Positions 26,086-33,056 of a DNA stretch of 63,581 nucleotides are shown piece after piece. The number at the start of each line of letters is the position of its first letter. Position 1 is the stretch's first letter. The notes beneath the pieces are model-generated. The model made no database searches. It saw only the letters and a list, made by a program, of their open reading frames with translations, and had not been told where the DNA came from. The stretch covers positions 1 to 63,581 of the forward strand of contig NZ_FQZN01000030.1 in assembly GCF_900142015.1 (NCBI RefSeq). Direction: 5' to 3'. The DNA is from Bacteroides stercorirosoris. GTDB taxonomy: Bacteria; Bacteroidota; Bacteroidia; Bacteroidales; Bacteroidaceae. A program made the position numbers and the translations under genes.

Positions 26086-27357
26086 TTATTGTGTCTCTTT
26101 CAGCAACCACTTCCATATCGGAATAACTTCTATTTCTATATCACTGTTGGTTTGCAATATACCTTCTTCATCAAAAGTAATAATGAGGAGTCGTTTACAA
26201 GGTAATACTTTGAATAGTTTTATTAATGCATCAGTTTCACGTTCTTTAGTTTCCGGGTCTTTTATGCTGTATGATACTTGTATAGCCCATTGCTCTTCGG
26301 GAATATAGAAATCTACTTCTACTCCTTTATTATAGAAGAATACGGAGTCTTCCCTTCCGAATTGACGAATCAGACTGATTGCTACTAAGTTTTCGAGTAA
26401 TGAAGTGTTTCCGTCTATCAGGAATAAATTGAGTATTCCATTATCGGTGAAATAATATTTGCTGTTACTCTCTTTCTCTGCCAGTTTGGCTGCAATATTG
26501 TTGATGCGTTGAAGTAGCCAAGCTGATTCTGTGTATTCAACATATTTTATGGTAGAAGTTGTACTGAGCTTGCTACCGGTAGTGGATACTATATTAGCTA
26601 TACGGTTGAAAGATATCGGTTGTTTTACACTTTCAGCCAGCTTTTTTATCATTATCTTCAGGCCGAAAGTGTTTGATATTCCATTTCTGGCTGCAATATC
26701 TCCTAAATATATTTTTTGGTATACACTGGTGAGGTAATTCCTTTTTGCTGCAAGAAGTGCGCCTTCGGGGAAACCGCCATTATGAAAATAGTCAATAAAC
26801 CGGTTCATCACGGCAGCTCTGGATTCTGTACTCAATAGAGATAGTTCGTCATATACCGTGTGGTGGACTTCCAGAAATTCCCGGAAACTGTATGGATAAA
26901 CATTGATTGTGATGTATCTGCCTCCCAATGTTGTCTGTATGTCACTGCTAAGCATTTTGGCATTGCTTCCGGTGATGTATACCTTATATTTTTCATCCGC
27001 CAAGCGACGGGCGAATTTTTCCCAACCTTCTATATTTTGTATTTCGTCGAGGAAGAGAATCGGCCTTTTACCATACATTTCAAGATGCGCTTCAATAATA
27101 AGATTGAGTTCGGGTACTCGTAATCCATCTAAACGCTCGTCTTCAAAATTGATATACAACATATTGTCCCATCCAATGCCTTCGGTAAGTAACTGCTGGA
27201 TGCGTTGGTAAATTAAGAACGATTTTCCGGCGCATCTTATGCCTACGAGGACATAATTCCCAAAGTCATCAAAATGGAAGTCTCTTTTGAAGACTTCATA
27301 CCGCTGGACCTCTTTCTGATTGTCCAGCATGACTGATTTTAAGATTTGCTTATCCAT
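26086..27357 (-). CDS. AAA ATPase with C-terminal DUF4143 domain
   Basis: A 423-residue ATPase of the AAA_14/DUF4143 family, common and dispersed in Bacteroidetes. Walker A is GIRCAGKSFL, Walker B is PILFLDEIQNIEGWEKFARR, sensor-like ITGSNAKML follows, and the C-terminal half is the DUF4143 nuclease-like fold (about 210-370). Function is not established; roles in mobile-element or defence contexts have been suggested. The ATG at 27357 is preferred because a -7 box at 27442-27449 overlaps the only farther start (TTG at 27444). If that TTG were used, the protein would gain 29 residues forming a threefold 11-residue repeat. It is monocistronic. Confidence 0.85.
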   Translation of the reverse strand: MDKQILKSVMLDNQKEVQRYEVFKRDFHFDDFGNYVLVGIRCAGKSFLIYQRIQQLLTEGIGWDNMLYINFEDERLDGLRVPELNLIIEAHLEMYGKRPILFLDEIQNIEGWEKFARRLADEKYKVYITGSNAKMLSSDIQTTLGGRYITINVYPYSFREFLEVHHTVYDELSLLSTESRAAVMNRFIDYFHNGGFPEGALLAAKRNYLTSVYQKIYLGDIAARNGISNTFGLKIMIKKLAESVKQPISFNRIANIVSTTGSKLSTTSTIKYVEYTESAWLLQRINNIAAKLAEKESNSKYYFTDNGILNLFLIDGNTSLLENLVAISLIRQFGREDSVFFYNKGVEVDFYIPEEQWAIQVSYSIKDPETKERETDALIKLFKVLPCKRLLIITFDEEGILQTNSDIEIEVIPIWKWLLKETQ

Positions 27358-27370
27358 ATTGTTTAATCTA

Positions 27371-27441
27371 TTGGATAGGAATAACTCTTTTTCATCCAAT
27401 GCTTTGGATGAAAAAGATTGCTTTTTATCCAATCGTTTGGA
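27371..27441. repeat. Three TTGGAT dyads at exact 33-bp spacing in the DUF4143 leader
   Basis: TTGGAT or TTGGAC occurs at 27371, 27404 and 27437. The two upstream copies form complete dyads ATCCAA-N4-TTGGA(T) (27394-27409, 27427-27441). The spacing is three helical turns. They lie between the -7 box and the ATG of the ATPase, so they could be operators or RNA hairpins, or encode an 11-residue repeat if translation starts upstream. Confidence 0.65.
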
Positions 27442-27449
27442 CAAAGATA
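27442..27449 (-). promoter_or_regulatory. -7 element TATCTTTG of the DUF4143 ATPase gene
   Basis: The minus-strand TATCTTTG is a perfect TAnnTTTG. The -33 box is weak. It argues that the 33-bp repeats downstream are in the transcribed leader. Confidence 0.5.
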
Positions 27450-27522
27450 CCTGAAATCTCCGTAGAAAACTAATAGAACGAGCTAAAATTTATGCTTTCT
27501 TTCAAGAAAAGTGCTTGAATAC

Positions 27523-27553
27523 TTGACTTCGGCTTTTCAATGTCGTATATTTG
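27523..27553 (+). promoter_or_regulatory. Orphan Bacteroides promoter (-33 TTG, -7 TATATTTG)
   Basis: TTG at 27523-27525, a 20-bp spacer and TATATTTG at 27546-27553 form a good promoter pointing toward rpsA. No reading frame starts near its expected start site (about 27560), and a hairpin follows within 40-60 bp. Confidence 0.6.
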
Positions 27554-27595
27554 TATTCGTAATCTTAAACTCAGATTCAACTTTAAATTAGCATA

Positions 27596-27620
27596 AGAGG
27601 AGGGGCATTGCTTCTCCTCT
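27596..27620 (+). terminator. Hairpin downstream of the orphan promoter
   Basis: AGAGGAG (27596-27602) pairs with CTCCTCT (27614-27620), followed by ATTTGT. Together with the promoter at 27523-27553 it would delimit a transcript of roughly 60-65 nt. Terminator strength is moderate. Confidence 0.45.
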
Positions 27621-27650
27621 ATTTGTATCCTCCCTTTTCATATCATTTGA

Positions 27651-27830
27651 AATGCCACATCTTAGCTTCCCGAATGCCACAACTCAATAAGTAAAATGCC
27701 ATAGCTCAGCAGGTGAAACATGTGGCATTTGGGGGATTGACGTGTGGCATTTACTTCATTAACGTGTGGGATTTAGACCGTTTGTTTGTGGTAAACGCAC
27801 CATCTGTTTAAAGTAAACAGACCATCTGTT
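27651..27830. repeat. 22-bp periodic intergenic array A (TGTGGCATT core, opposed orientations)
   Basis: ATGCCACA/ATGCCATA starts at 27652, 27674 and 27696 (spacing 22). The inverse TGTGGCAT, or a variant, starts at 27721, 27743, 27765 and 27787 (spacing 22). GTAAAC starts at 27791 and 27813, each followed by ACCATCTGTTT. Each unit is a 9-base core plus about 13 variable bases, in three minus-oriented and four to five plus-oriented copies around a centre near 27712. It is non-coding, upstream of the rpsA promoter and between divergent genes. Confidence 0.85.
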
Positions 27831-28062
27831 TCAGAAGCATACCAGTGATGCGATTGACTATCGCAAACCGCCGGAAGGAGTTAATAATATGTAAATCTGC
27901 TCTTGACAAGAATCCGTTTTTTTATTCACAAAGTCTCTCTTCTCAATATATACAGAACGTTTTTGCCTTATTTTCGTTCTCTATACAAAACACTCGGCCT
28001 AAGTTCCCACTACTTTTATACGAGCCGGATGTAAAAATACCGAGAAATAACAGATGGAACTT

Positions 28063-28093
28063 TTTGCTCTTCAAGAAAATACTACTATCTTTG
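28063..28093 (+). promoter_or_regulatory. Complete promoter of rpsA (-33 TTTG, -7 TATCTTTG)
   Basis: TTTG at 28063-28066, 19-bp spacer, TATCTTTG at 28086-28093; about 60-nt leader before the ATG at 28159. Confidence 0.85.
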
Positions 28094-28158
28094 CGCCCGA
28101 ATTTATGAGCTAATATAATGTCTCACTCAATTAATTTTTAAACAACTTATTTTATTTA

Positions 28159-29955
28159 ATGGAAAACTTAAAAAATGTAGCTCCTGTTGAAGACTTCAAC
28201 TGGGATGCTTATGAAAACGGCGAAACCTTCGGTGGTGCCAGCCACGAAGAGTTGGAAAAAGCTTACGACAGTACGCTTAACAAGGTTAACGACCGTGAGG
28301 TAGTTGACGGAACTGTAATCGCGATGAACAAACGGGAAGTTGTTGTGAACATCGGTTACAAATCAGACGGTATCATTCCTTTGAATGAATTCCGCTACAA
28401 TCCTGACTTGAAGATTGGTGATACTGTAGAAGTATACATCGAAAACCAGGAAGACAAAAAAGGACAGTTGGTTCTGTCTCACCGTAAAGCTCGCGCTACT
28501 CGCTCTTGGGATCGTGTGAACGCTGCTTTGGAAAACGAAGAAATTATCAAGGGTTACATCAAGTGCCGCACAAAGGGTGGTATGATCGTAGACGTATTCG
28601 GTATCGAAGCTTTCTTGCCGGGTTCTCAGATCGACGTGAAACCTATCCGCGACTACGATGTATTCGTTGGCAAAACTATGGAATTCAAGGTTGTTAAGAT
28701 CAACCAGGAATTCAAGAACGTGGTTGTTTCTCACAAGGCTCTTATCGAAGCTGAACTGGAACAACAGAAGAAAGAAATTATCGGTAAGCTCGAAAAAGGA
28801 CAAGTTCTTGAGGGTACCGTTAAGAATATCACATCTTATGGTGTATTCATCGACCTGGGTGGCGTAGACGGTTTGATTCACATCACCGACCTGTCTTGGG
28901 GCCGCGTTAGTGATCCGAAGGAAGTGGTTGAACTCGACCAGAAGCTCAACGTTGTTATCCTTGATTTCGACGATGAGAAGAAGCGTATCGCTCTCGGTCT
29001 GAAACAACTCACTCCGCATCCTTGGGATGCTCTTAACGCTGAACTGAAAGTAGGTGACAAGGTGAAGGGTAAAGTAGTCGTTATGGCTGACTACGGTGCA
29101 TTCATCGAAATCGCTCCGGGCGTTGAAGGTTTGATCCACGTATCTGAAATGTCTTGGTCACAGCACTTGCGTTCTGCACAAGATTTCATGAAGGTAGGTG
29201 ACGAAGTGGAAGCAGTAGTTCTGACTCTGGACCGCGAAGAACGTAAGATGTCTTTGGGTATCAAACAGCTAAAACAAGATCCGTGGGAAACTATCGAAGA
29301 GAAGTATCCTGTAGGTTCTAAGCACACTGCTAAAGTTCGTAACTTCACTAACTTCGGTGTATTCGTTGAAATCGAAGAAGGCGTTGACGGCTTGATCCAC
29401 ATCTCTGACTTGTCTTGGACTAAGAAAGTTAAACATCCGTCTGAATTCACTCAGATCGGTGCAGATATCGAAGTTCAGGTATTGGAAATCGACAAAGAAA
29501 ACCGTCGCTTGAGCCTCGGCCACAAGCAACTCGAAGAAAATCCTTGGGATGTATTCGAGACAGTATTCACTGTAGGTTCTGTACACGAAGGTACTATCAT
29601 CGAAATGCTGGATAAGGGTGCTGTTGTTGCTCTGCCTTATGGTGTAGAAGGTTTTGCTACTCCGAAACACCTCGTTAAGGAAGATGGTTCTCAGGCTCAG
29701 ATGGACGAGAAACTGTCATTCAAGGTTATCGAGTTCAACAAAGATGCTAAACGTATCATCCTTTCTCACAGCCGTATCTTCGAAGATGCAGCAAAGGCAG
29801 AAGAAAGAGCTGAAAAGAAAGCTTCAAACAAGAAAGCAACTGGCAGCAAGAGAGAAGACGCTCCGTCTATCCAGAACCAGGCCGCTTCTACTACTTTGGG
29901 CGACATCGATGCTTTGGCTGCTTTGAAAGAGCAAATGGAAGCCGGAAAGAAGTAA
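28159..29955 (+). CDS. rpsA: 30S ribosomal protein S1
   Basis: A 598-residue protein with six S1 (OB-fold) repeats starting near residues 49, 130, 217, 303, 390 and 477. The middle ones carry the classic YGVFIDLGGVDGLIHITDLSW-type signature; the first two are the divergent ribosome-binding type. The C-terminal tail (about 550-598) is basic then flexible. It binds mRNA to the 30S subunit, which matters in Bacteroides because Shine-Dalgarno sites are rare. It has a strong promoter, strong terminator and highly biased codons. The 22-bp array A lies upstream of the promoter. Confidence 0.96.
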   Translation: MENLKNVAPVEDFNWDAYENGETFGGASHEELEKAYDSTLNKVNDREVVDGTVIAMNKREVVVNIGYKSDGIIPLNEFRYNPDLKIGDTVEVYIENQEDKKGQLVLSHRKARATRSWDRVNAALENEEIIKGYIKCRTKGGMIVDVFGIEAFLPGSQIDVKPIRDYDVFVGKTMEFKVVKINQEFKNVVVSHKALIEAELEQQKKEIIGKLEKGQVLEGTVKNITSYGVFIDLGGVDGLIHITDLSWGRVSDPKEVVELDQKLNVVILDFDDEKKRIALGLKQLTPHPWDALNAELKVGDKVKGKVVVMADYGAFIEIAPGVEGLIHVSEMSWSQHLRSAQDFMKVGDEVEAVVLTLDREERKMSLGIKQLKQDPWETIEEKYPVGSKHTAKVRNFTNFGVFVEIEEGVDGLIHISDLSWTKKVKHPSEFTQIGADIEVQVLEIDKENRRLSLGHKQLEENPWDVFETVFTVGSVHEGTIIEMLDKGAVVALPYGVEGFATPKHLVKEDGSQAQMDEKLSFKVIEFNKDAKRIILSHSRIFEDAAKAEERAEKKASNKKATGSKREDAPSIQNQAASTTLGDIDALAALKEQMEAGKK

Positions 29956-29978
29956 TCACTTCTATATATAAATAAGGT

Positions 29979-30013
29979 AAGGCGCTTGTGAATACAGGCG
30001 CCTTTCTTTTTTT
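29979..30013 (+). terminator. Terminator of rpsA
   Basis: AAGGCGC (29979-29985) pairs with GCGCCTT (29998-30004) followed by a T-rich tract, 23 bp after the stop. Confidence 0.88.
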
Positions 30014-30094
30014 CACCACAGAGGACACGGAGGTCACGGAGTATCTTTATCAGGAAGAAAAAACTCTGTGTTCTCTGTGTCCTCTGTGGTGAAA
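30011..30094. repeat. Extragenic palindrome of CACAGAGGA-type 9-bp words (copy 1)
   Basis: The 32-base left arm (30011-30042, beginning TTTCACCACAGAGGACACGG) faces its near-complement at 30063-30094. Arms are made of 9-bp words (CACAGAGGA, CACGGAGGT, CACGGAGT). A related copy is at 43100-43215. It ends six bases before the -7 box of rnz. Confidence 0.8.
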
Positions 30095-30099
30095 TTCTG

Positions 30100-30107
30100 T
30101 ATCTTTG
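30100..30107 (+). promoter_or_regulatory. -7 element TATCTTTG of rnz, 7 bp from the start codon
   Basis: TATCTTTG ends only 7 bp before the rnz ATG, so transcription would begin at or within a few bases of the ATG, implying a leaderless or nearly leaderless mRNA. No TTTG -33 box is seen; the palindrome arm occupies that place. Confidence 0.6.
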
Positions 30108-30114
30108 CAACGTT

Positions 30115-31029
30115 ATGGAGAAATTTGAACTACATATACTCGGCTGCGGTTCCGCACTGCCCACCACCCGCCACTTCGCCTCTTCACAAGTAGTGAATGT
30201 ACGTGACAAACTTTATATGATAGATTGCGGTGAAGGATCGCAATTGCAGTTTCGTAAGTCCAGATTGAAATTTTCACGTCTGAACCACATCTTTATTTCC
30301 CATTTGCATGGCGATCATTGTTTTGGGTTGTGGGGATTGATTTCCACCCTGAATCTGCTGGGGCGTACTGCGGAATTACATATCCATTCTCCGAAGGGGC
30401 TGGAAGCTTTGCTGGCTCCGATGCTGGATTTTTTCTGCCGTCAGATGACGTATAAGGTGCTCTTTCATGAATTTGAGACGAAAGCCCCCGGAGTGATCTA
30501 TGAGGATCGTTCACTGACGGTTACTACTATCCCGTTGCGTCACCGTATGCCCTGTTGTGGTTTTCTGTTTGCAGAAAAGCAGCGTCCTAATCATATAATC
30601 CGTGAGATGATTGACTTTTATGAAGTTCCGGTGTATGAACTGAATAAGATAAAGAACGGGGCGGACTATGTGACTTCCGAAGGCAAAACGATTCCTAATT
30701 CAGTCTTGACCCGTCCGTCGGACTTGCCGCGAAGCTATGCTTATTGTTCGGATACCATCTATATGCCGGAGATAGTAGAACAGATCAGAGGCGTGGACTT
30801 GCTGTTTCATGAAGCGACCTTTGCCAATGCGGATTTGCCCCGGGCTCGGGAAACTTTTCATACCACAGCCATTCAGGCGGGAGAGATAGCTAAAGCGGCA
30901 GGAGTGAAGAAACTGGTTATCGGACATTTCTCTGCCCGTTATGAAGATGAGAATGTTTTGCTCGAAGAGGCTTCAACGGTTTTTCCGGAAACAGTGCTGG
31001 CGAAAGAGACGTTGTGCCTGAATATATAA
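30115..31029 (+). CDS. rnz: Ribonuclease Z (tRNA 3' endonuclease)
   Basis: A 304-residue metallo-beta-lactamase-fold nuclease that cuts tRNA precursors after the discriminator base. LHILGCGSALPT is the N-terminal strand, ISHLHGDHCFGLWGL gives the HxHxDH zinc ligands (His63, His65, Asp67, His68), YCSDT holds the bridging Asp, and FHEATF and VIGHFSARYED supply the last His. Length is typical of the short form. The ATG at 30115 fits the conserved N-terminus exactly, even though the -7 box leaves almost no leader. Confidence 0.95.
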   Translation: MEKFELHILGCGSALPTTRHFASSQVVNVRDKLYMIDCGEGSQLQFRKSRLKFSRLNHIFISHLHGDHCFGLWGLISTLNLLGRTAELHIHSPKGLEALLAPMLDFFCRQMTYKVLFHEFETKAPGVIYEDRSLTVTTIPLRHRMPCCGFLFAEKQRPNHIIREMIDFYEVPVYELNKIKNGADYVTSEGKTIPNSVLTRPSDLPRSYAYCSDTIYMPEIVEQIRGVDLLFHEATFANADLPRARETFHTTAIQAGEIAKAAGVKKLVIGHFSARYEDENVLLEEASTVFPETVLAKETLCLNI

Positions 31030-31038
31030 ATGATAATT

Positions 31039-31070
31039 TTTGTTTTATCGGATTGAATGCCGTATATTTG
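31039..31070 (+). promoter_or_regulatory. Promoter of the ECF-sigma operon (-33 TTTG, -7 TATATTTG)
   Basis: TTTG at 31039-31042, 20-bp spacer, TATATTTG at 31063-31070, about 30 bp before the first ATG of the operon. This is a primary-sigma type promoter. Confidence 0.8.
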
Positions 31071-31101
31071 TACGGAATAATCTGAAAACATAGGCTTATA
31101 G

Positions 31102-31422
31102 ATGAGAAAGTTACTCTATTGTATTTTCTTTTTGTTGACTTTTTCGTCGCAGTCCGTAGCATGGGCGCAGGACGGTCGGAAGCAGGAAACGGCGCAAAAA
31201 GAGCAGCCGTCTTCTACAATCATACTGACTGTTTCGGCGGATAACCAGGTGTGCGTGCGAAACGCTGAACCCGGATCCCAAATGGAAGTCTACAATATTG
31301 TAGGCGTGAAACTTACCACGATACGCATTGACTCTACGGATGCCACGGTTCAGGTGAATTTGCCTAAAGGTTATTACATCTTTAAGATTGGAAATGTCGT
31401 GCGGAAAGTGGTAATCAAATAA
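31102..31422 (+). CDS. Small exported protein made of a C-terminal sorting-like beta module
   Basis: A 106-residue protein with a signal peptide (MRKLLYCIFFLLTFSSQSVAWAQ), a short charged linker and an Ig-like module (about 40-106). The module includes MEVYNIVGVKLTTI and LPKGYYIFKIGNVVRKVVIK, which resembles the T9SS-type tail of much larger secreted proteins. No catalytic or carrier domain precedes the tail, so this is a stand-alone tail-like protein. It is the first gene of an operon with an ECF sigma factor 20 bp downstream, which suggests a link to envelope sensing. Function unknown. Confidence 0.8.
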   Translation: MRKLLYCIFFLLTFSSQSVAWAQDGRKQETAQKEQPSSTIILTVSADNQVCVRNAEPGSQMEVYNIVGVKLTTIRIDSTDATVQVNLPKGYYIFKIGNVVRKVVIK

Positions 31423-31442
31423 ACAAAACGGAATAGATACTT

Positions 31443-31997
31443 ATGAATCCTTCCTATAATGAACGCGAAGTGCTGGGACTTCTACAAGAGGAAAGTACAC
31501 AAAAGCGAGGATTTGAGTTGATTGTTGCGCAGTATAGCGAACAATTATACTGGCAGATCCGTCGTATGGTGCTTTCACATGAAGATGCCAATGATCTGCT
31601 TCAGAATACTTTCATTAAGGCGTGGACGAATATAGATTATTTTCGCGGGGATGCGAAGCTCTCTACGTGGCTCTACCGCATTGCCTTGAATGAATGTTTG
31701 ACTTTTCTGAATAAACAGCGTGCTGTAACCACTGTTTCTATTGATGATGAAGATGCTTCTGTGCTTCAGAAGCTGGAAAGTGACCCGTACTTTTCGGGCG
31801 ACCAAGCGCAAATGTCCTTGCAAAAGGCGTTACTGACTTTACCGGAAAAGCAGCGTATGGTATTCAATCTAAAGTACTATCAGGAAATGAAATACGAGGA
31901 TATGTCCGACATCTTCGGTACATCTGTCGGTGCCTTGAAAGCCTCATACCATCATGCCGTTAAGAAAATCGAGAAGTTTTTAGAGGGAGAGGTTTAA
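31443..31997 (+). CDS. ECF-type RNA polymerase sigma factor (sigma-70 family, RpoE-like)
   Basis: A 184-residue group 4 sigma factor. Region 2 is visible as LLQNTFIKAWTNIDYFRG plus DAKLSTWLYRIALNECLTFL, and region 4 helix-turn-helix as LPEKQRMVFNLKYYQEMKYE followed by FGTSVGALKASYHHAVKKIE. Regions 1.1 and 3 are absent, as expected. It lies between the tail-like protein and two small envelope proteins, a layout in which a downstream membrane protein often controls the sigma factor. Its regulon is unknown. Confidence 0.95.
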   Translation: MNPSYNEREVLGLLQEESTQKRGFELIVAQYSEQLYWQIRRMVLSHEDANDLLQNTFIKAWTNIDYFRGDAKLSTWLYRIALNECLTFLNKQRAVTTVSIDDEDASVLQKLESDPYFSGDQAQMSLQKALLTLPEKQRMVFNLKYYQEMKYEDMSDIFGTSVGALKASYHHAVKKIEKFLEGEV

Positions 31998-32045
31998 ACC
32001 TTTGCCAAGAAACGTAGTCTAACCTAACAGAAAGGAAAAAAGCTT

Positions 32046-32423
32046 ATGAAAGAAGAAGATAACATCTTGAAGAAGGTAGGGAAAGAAAATGTTTTCCGTG
32101 TTCCTGACGGATACTTTGAAAATCTTACTTCAGAGGTGATGAGCCGGCTTCCGGAAAAGGAGACCCCTGCATTTATTAAGAAAGAACCTACGAAGTGGGA
32201 GAGGATTAAGCCGTGGTTATATATGACTGCCATGTTTGTCGGTGCAGCATTGATTATCCGCGTGGCTTCTGCTGACCGTACATCTGCCACTGACCAGATT
32301 GCGATGGACGATACGGAGACAACGGAAGTCGTTTCAGATGAATATATCAGTTCTGTGCTGGATAATTCCATGCTGGATGATTATTCGTTGTATGTCTATC
32401 TCACAGATGCCAGTGTAGAGTGA
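32046..32423 (+). CDS. Small single-pass membrane protein, candidate sigma-factor regulator
   Basis: A 125-residue protein. A hydrophilic N-terminal region (about 1-52) contains NVFRVPDGYFENLTSEVMSR, a segment I recognise from small proteins encoded after ECF sigma factors in Bacteroidetes. One transmembrane helix follows (about 54-72), then an acidic extracytoplasmic tail. Position 48 bp after the sigma gene and this topology suggest an anti-sigma-like role, but no zinc-type anti-sigma motif is present. Inference only. Confidence 0.7.
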   Translation: MKEEDNILKKVGKENVFRVPDGYFENLTSEVMSRLPEKETPAFIKKEPTKWERIKPWLYMTAMFVGAALIIRVASADRTSATDQIAMDDTETTEVVSDEYISSVLDNSMLDDYSLYVYLTDASVE

Positions 32424-32459
32424 TGTGAGTGCGAACAACCTAATTGTATTGAGAAGAAA

Positions 32460-32936
32460 ATGAAGAAACTGATTGTTTTATTTATCGTAATGTGCAGTTT
32501 TACGTCCTTACTGTGGGCGATGGACGGATGTAACCAGCATTTGTCTCCGGATGAATTCCGTGCTAAACAGAAAGCGTATATCACGGAAAAAGCGGGACTG
32601 ACGAAGGAAGAAGCCGCCAAATTCTTTCCTGTTTATTTTGAATTGCAGGATCGGAAGAAGCAGTTGAATGATGAGGCGTGGAATTTACTTCGCAAAGGGA
32701 AGGATGAAAAGACTACCGAGGCGCAATATAATGAGATTTTAGAAGGAGTATACGATGCCCGTATTGCTACCAACCGTCTGGAGAAAACTTATTTTGAGAA
32801 GTTCAAAAAGATTCTTCCAAGTAAAAAGATATATCTGGTGCAGCGCGCTGAAATGCGTTTTAACCGCGAGTTGCTGAGAGGTATGCACAATAAGAAAGGT
32901 GGAGAACCTCAGAAGCCGCAAGGGAAGAAAAAATAG
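32460..32936 (+). CDS. Periplasmic Spy/CpxP-like helical protein
   Basis: A 158-residue protein with a signal peptide (MKKLIVLFIVMCSFTSLLWA) and a mostly helical mature part. LSPDEFRAKQKAYITEKAGL then LTKEEAAKFFPVYFELQDRK follow the pattern of small periplasmic sensor/chaperone proteins related to Spy and CnrX. The C-terminus is basic. It is the last gene of the sigma operon, and proteins of this kind often feed envelope-stress information to the sigma/anti-sigma pair. Specific role not known. Confidence 0.75.
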   Translation: MKKLIVLFIVMCSFTSLLWAMDGCNQHLSPDEFRAKQKAYITEKAGLTKEEAAKFFPVYFELQDRKKQLNDEAWNLLRKGKDEKTTEAQYNEILEGVYDARIATNRLEKTYFEKFKKILPSKKIYLVQRAEMRFNRELLRGMHNKKGGEPQKPQGKKK

Positions 32937-32976
32937 AATACATCAGTTGACGGGAAACTTTTGACTGGTTGATGAG

Positions 32977-33034
32977 AATACAAGGGGACAGGGGCCATGC
33001 GGCATGATAGCGCAGCCACTTGTCCCCTTGTATT
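32977..33034. terminator. 14-bp hairpin between convergent sigma operon and mazG
   Basis: AATACAAGGGGACA (32977-32990) pairs with its exact complement (33021-33034) around a 30-base partly structured loop. It lies between convergent genes and probably terminates both. Confidence 0.65.
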
Positions 33035-33056
33035 TGTTCTCAATTGCTTTTTCTTC

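Noticed and set aside
27651..27830. Plasmid-type iterons or a replication origin
   Set aside because: The 22-bp period recalls iterons, but there is no rep gene, no DnaA-box cluster and the flanking genes are chromosomal housekeeping genes.
28363..29139. A 258-codon frame antisense to rpsA
   Set aside because: The S1 repeats fix the plus-strand frame; the minus frame is a shadow caused by biased codons.
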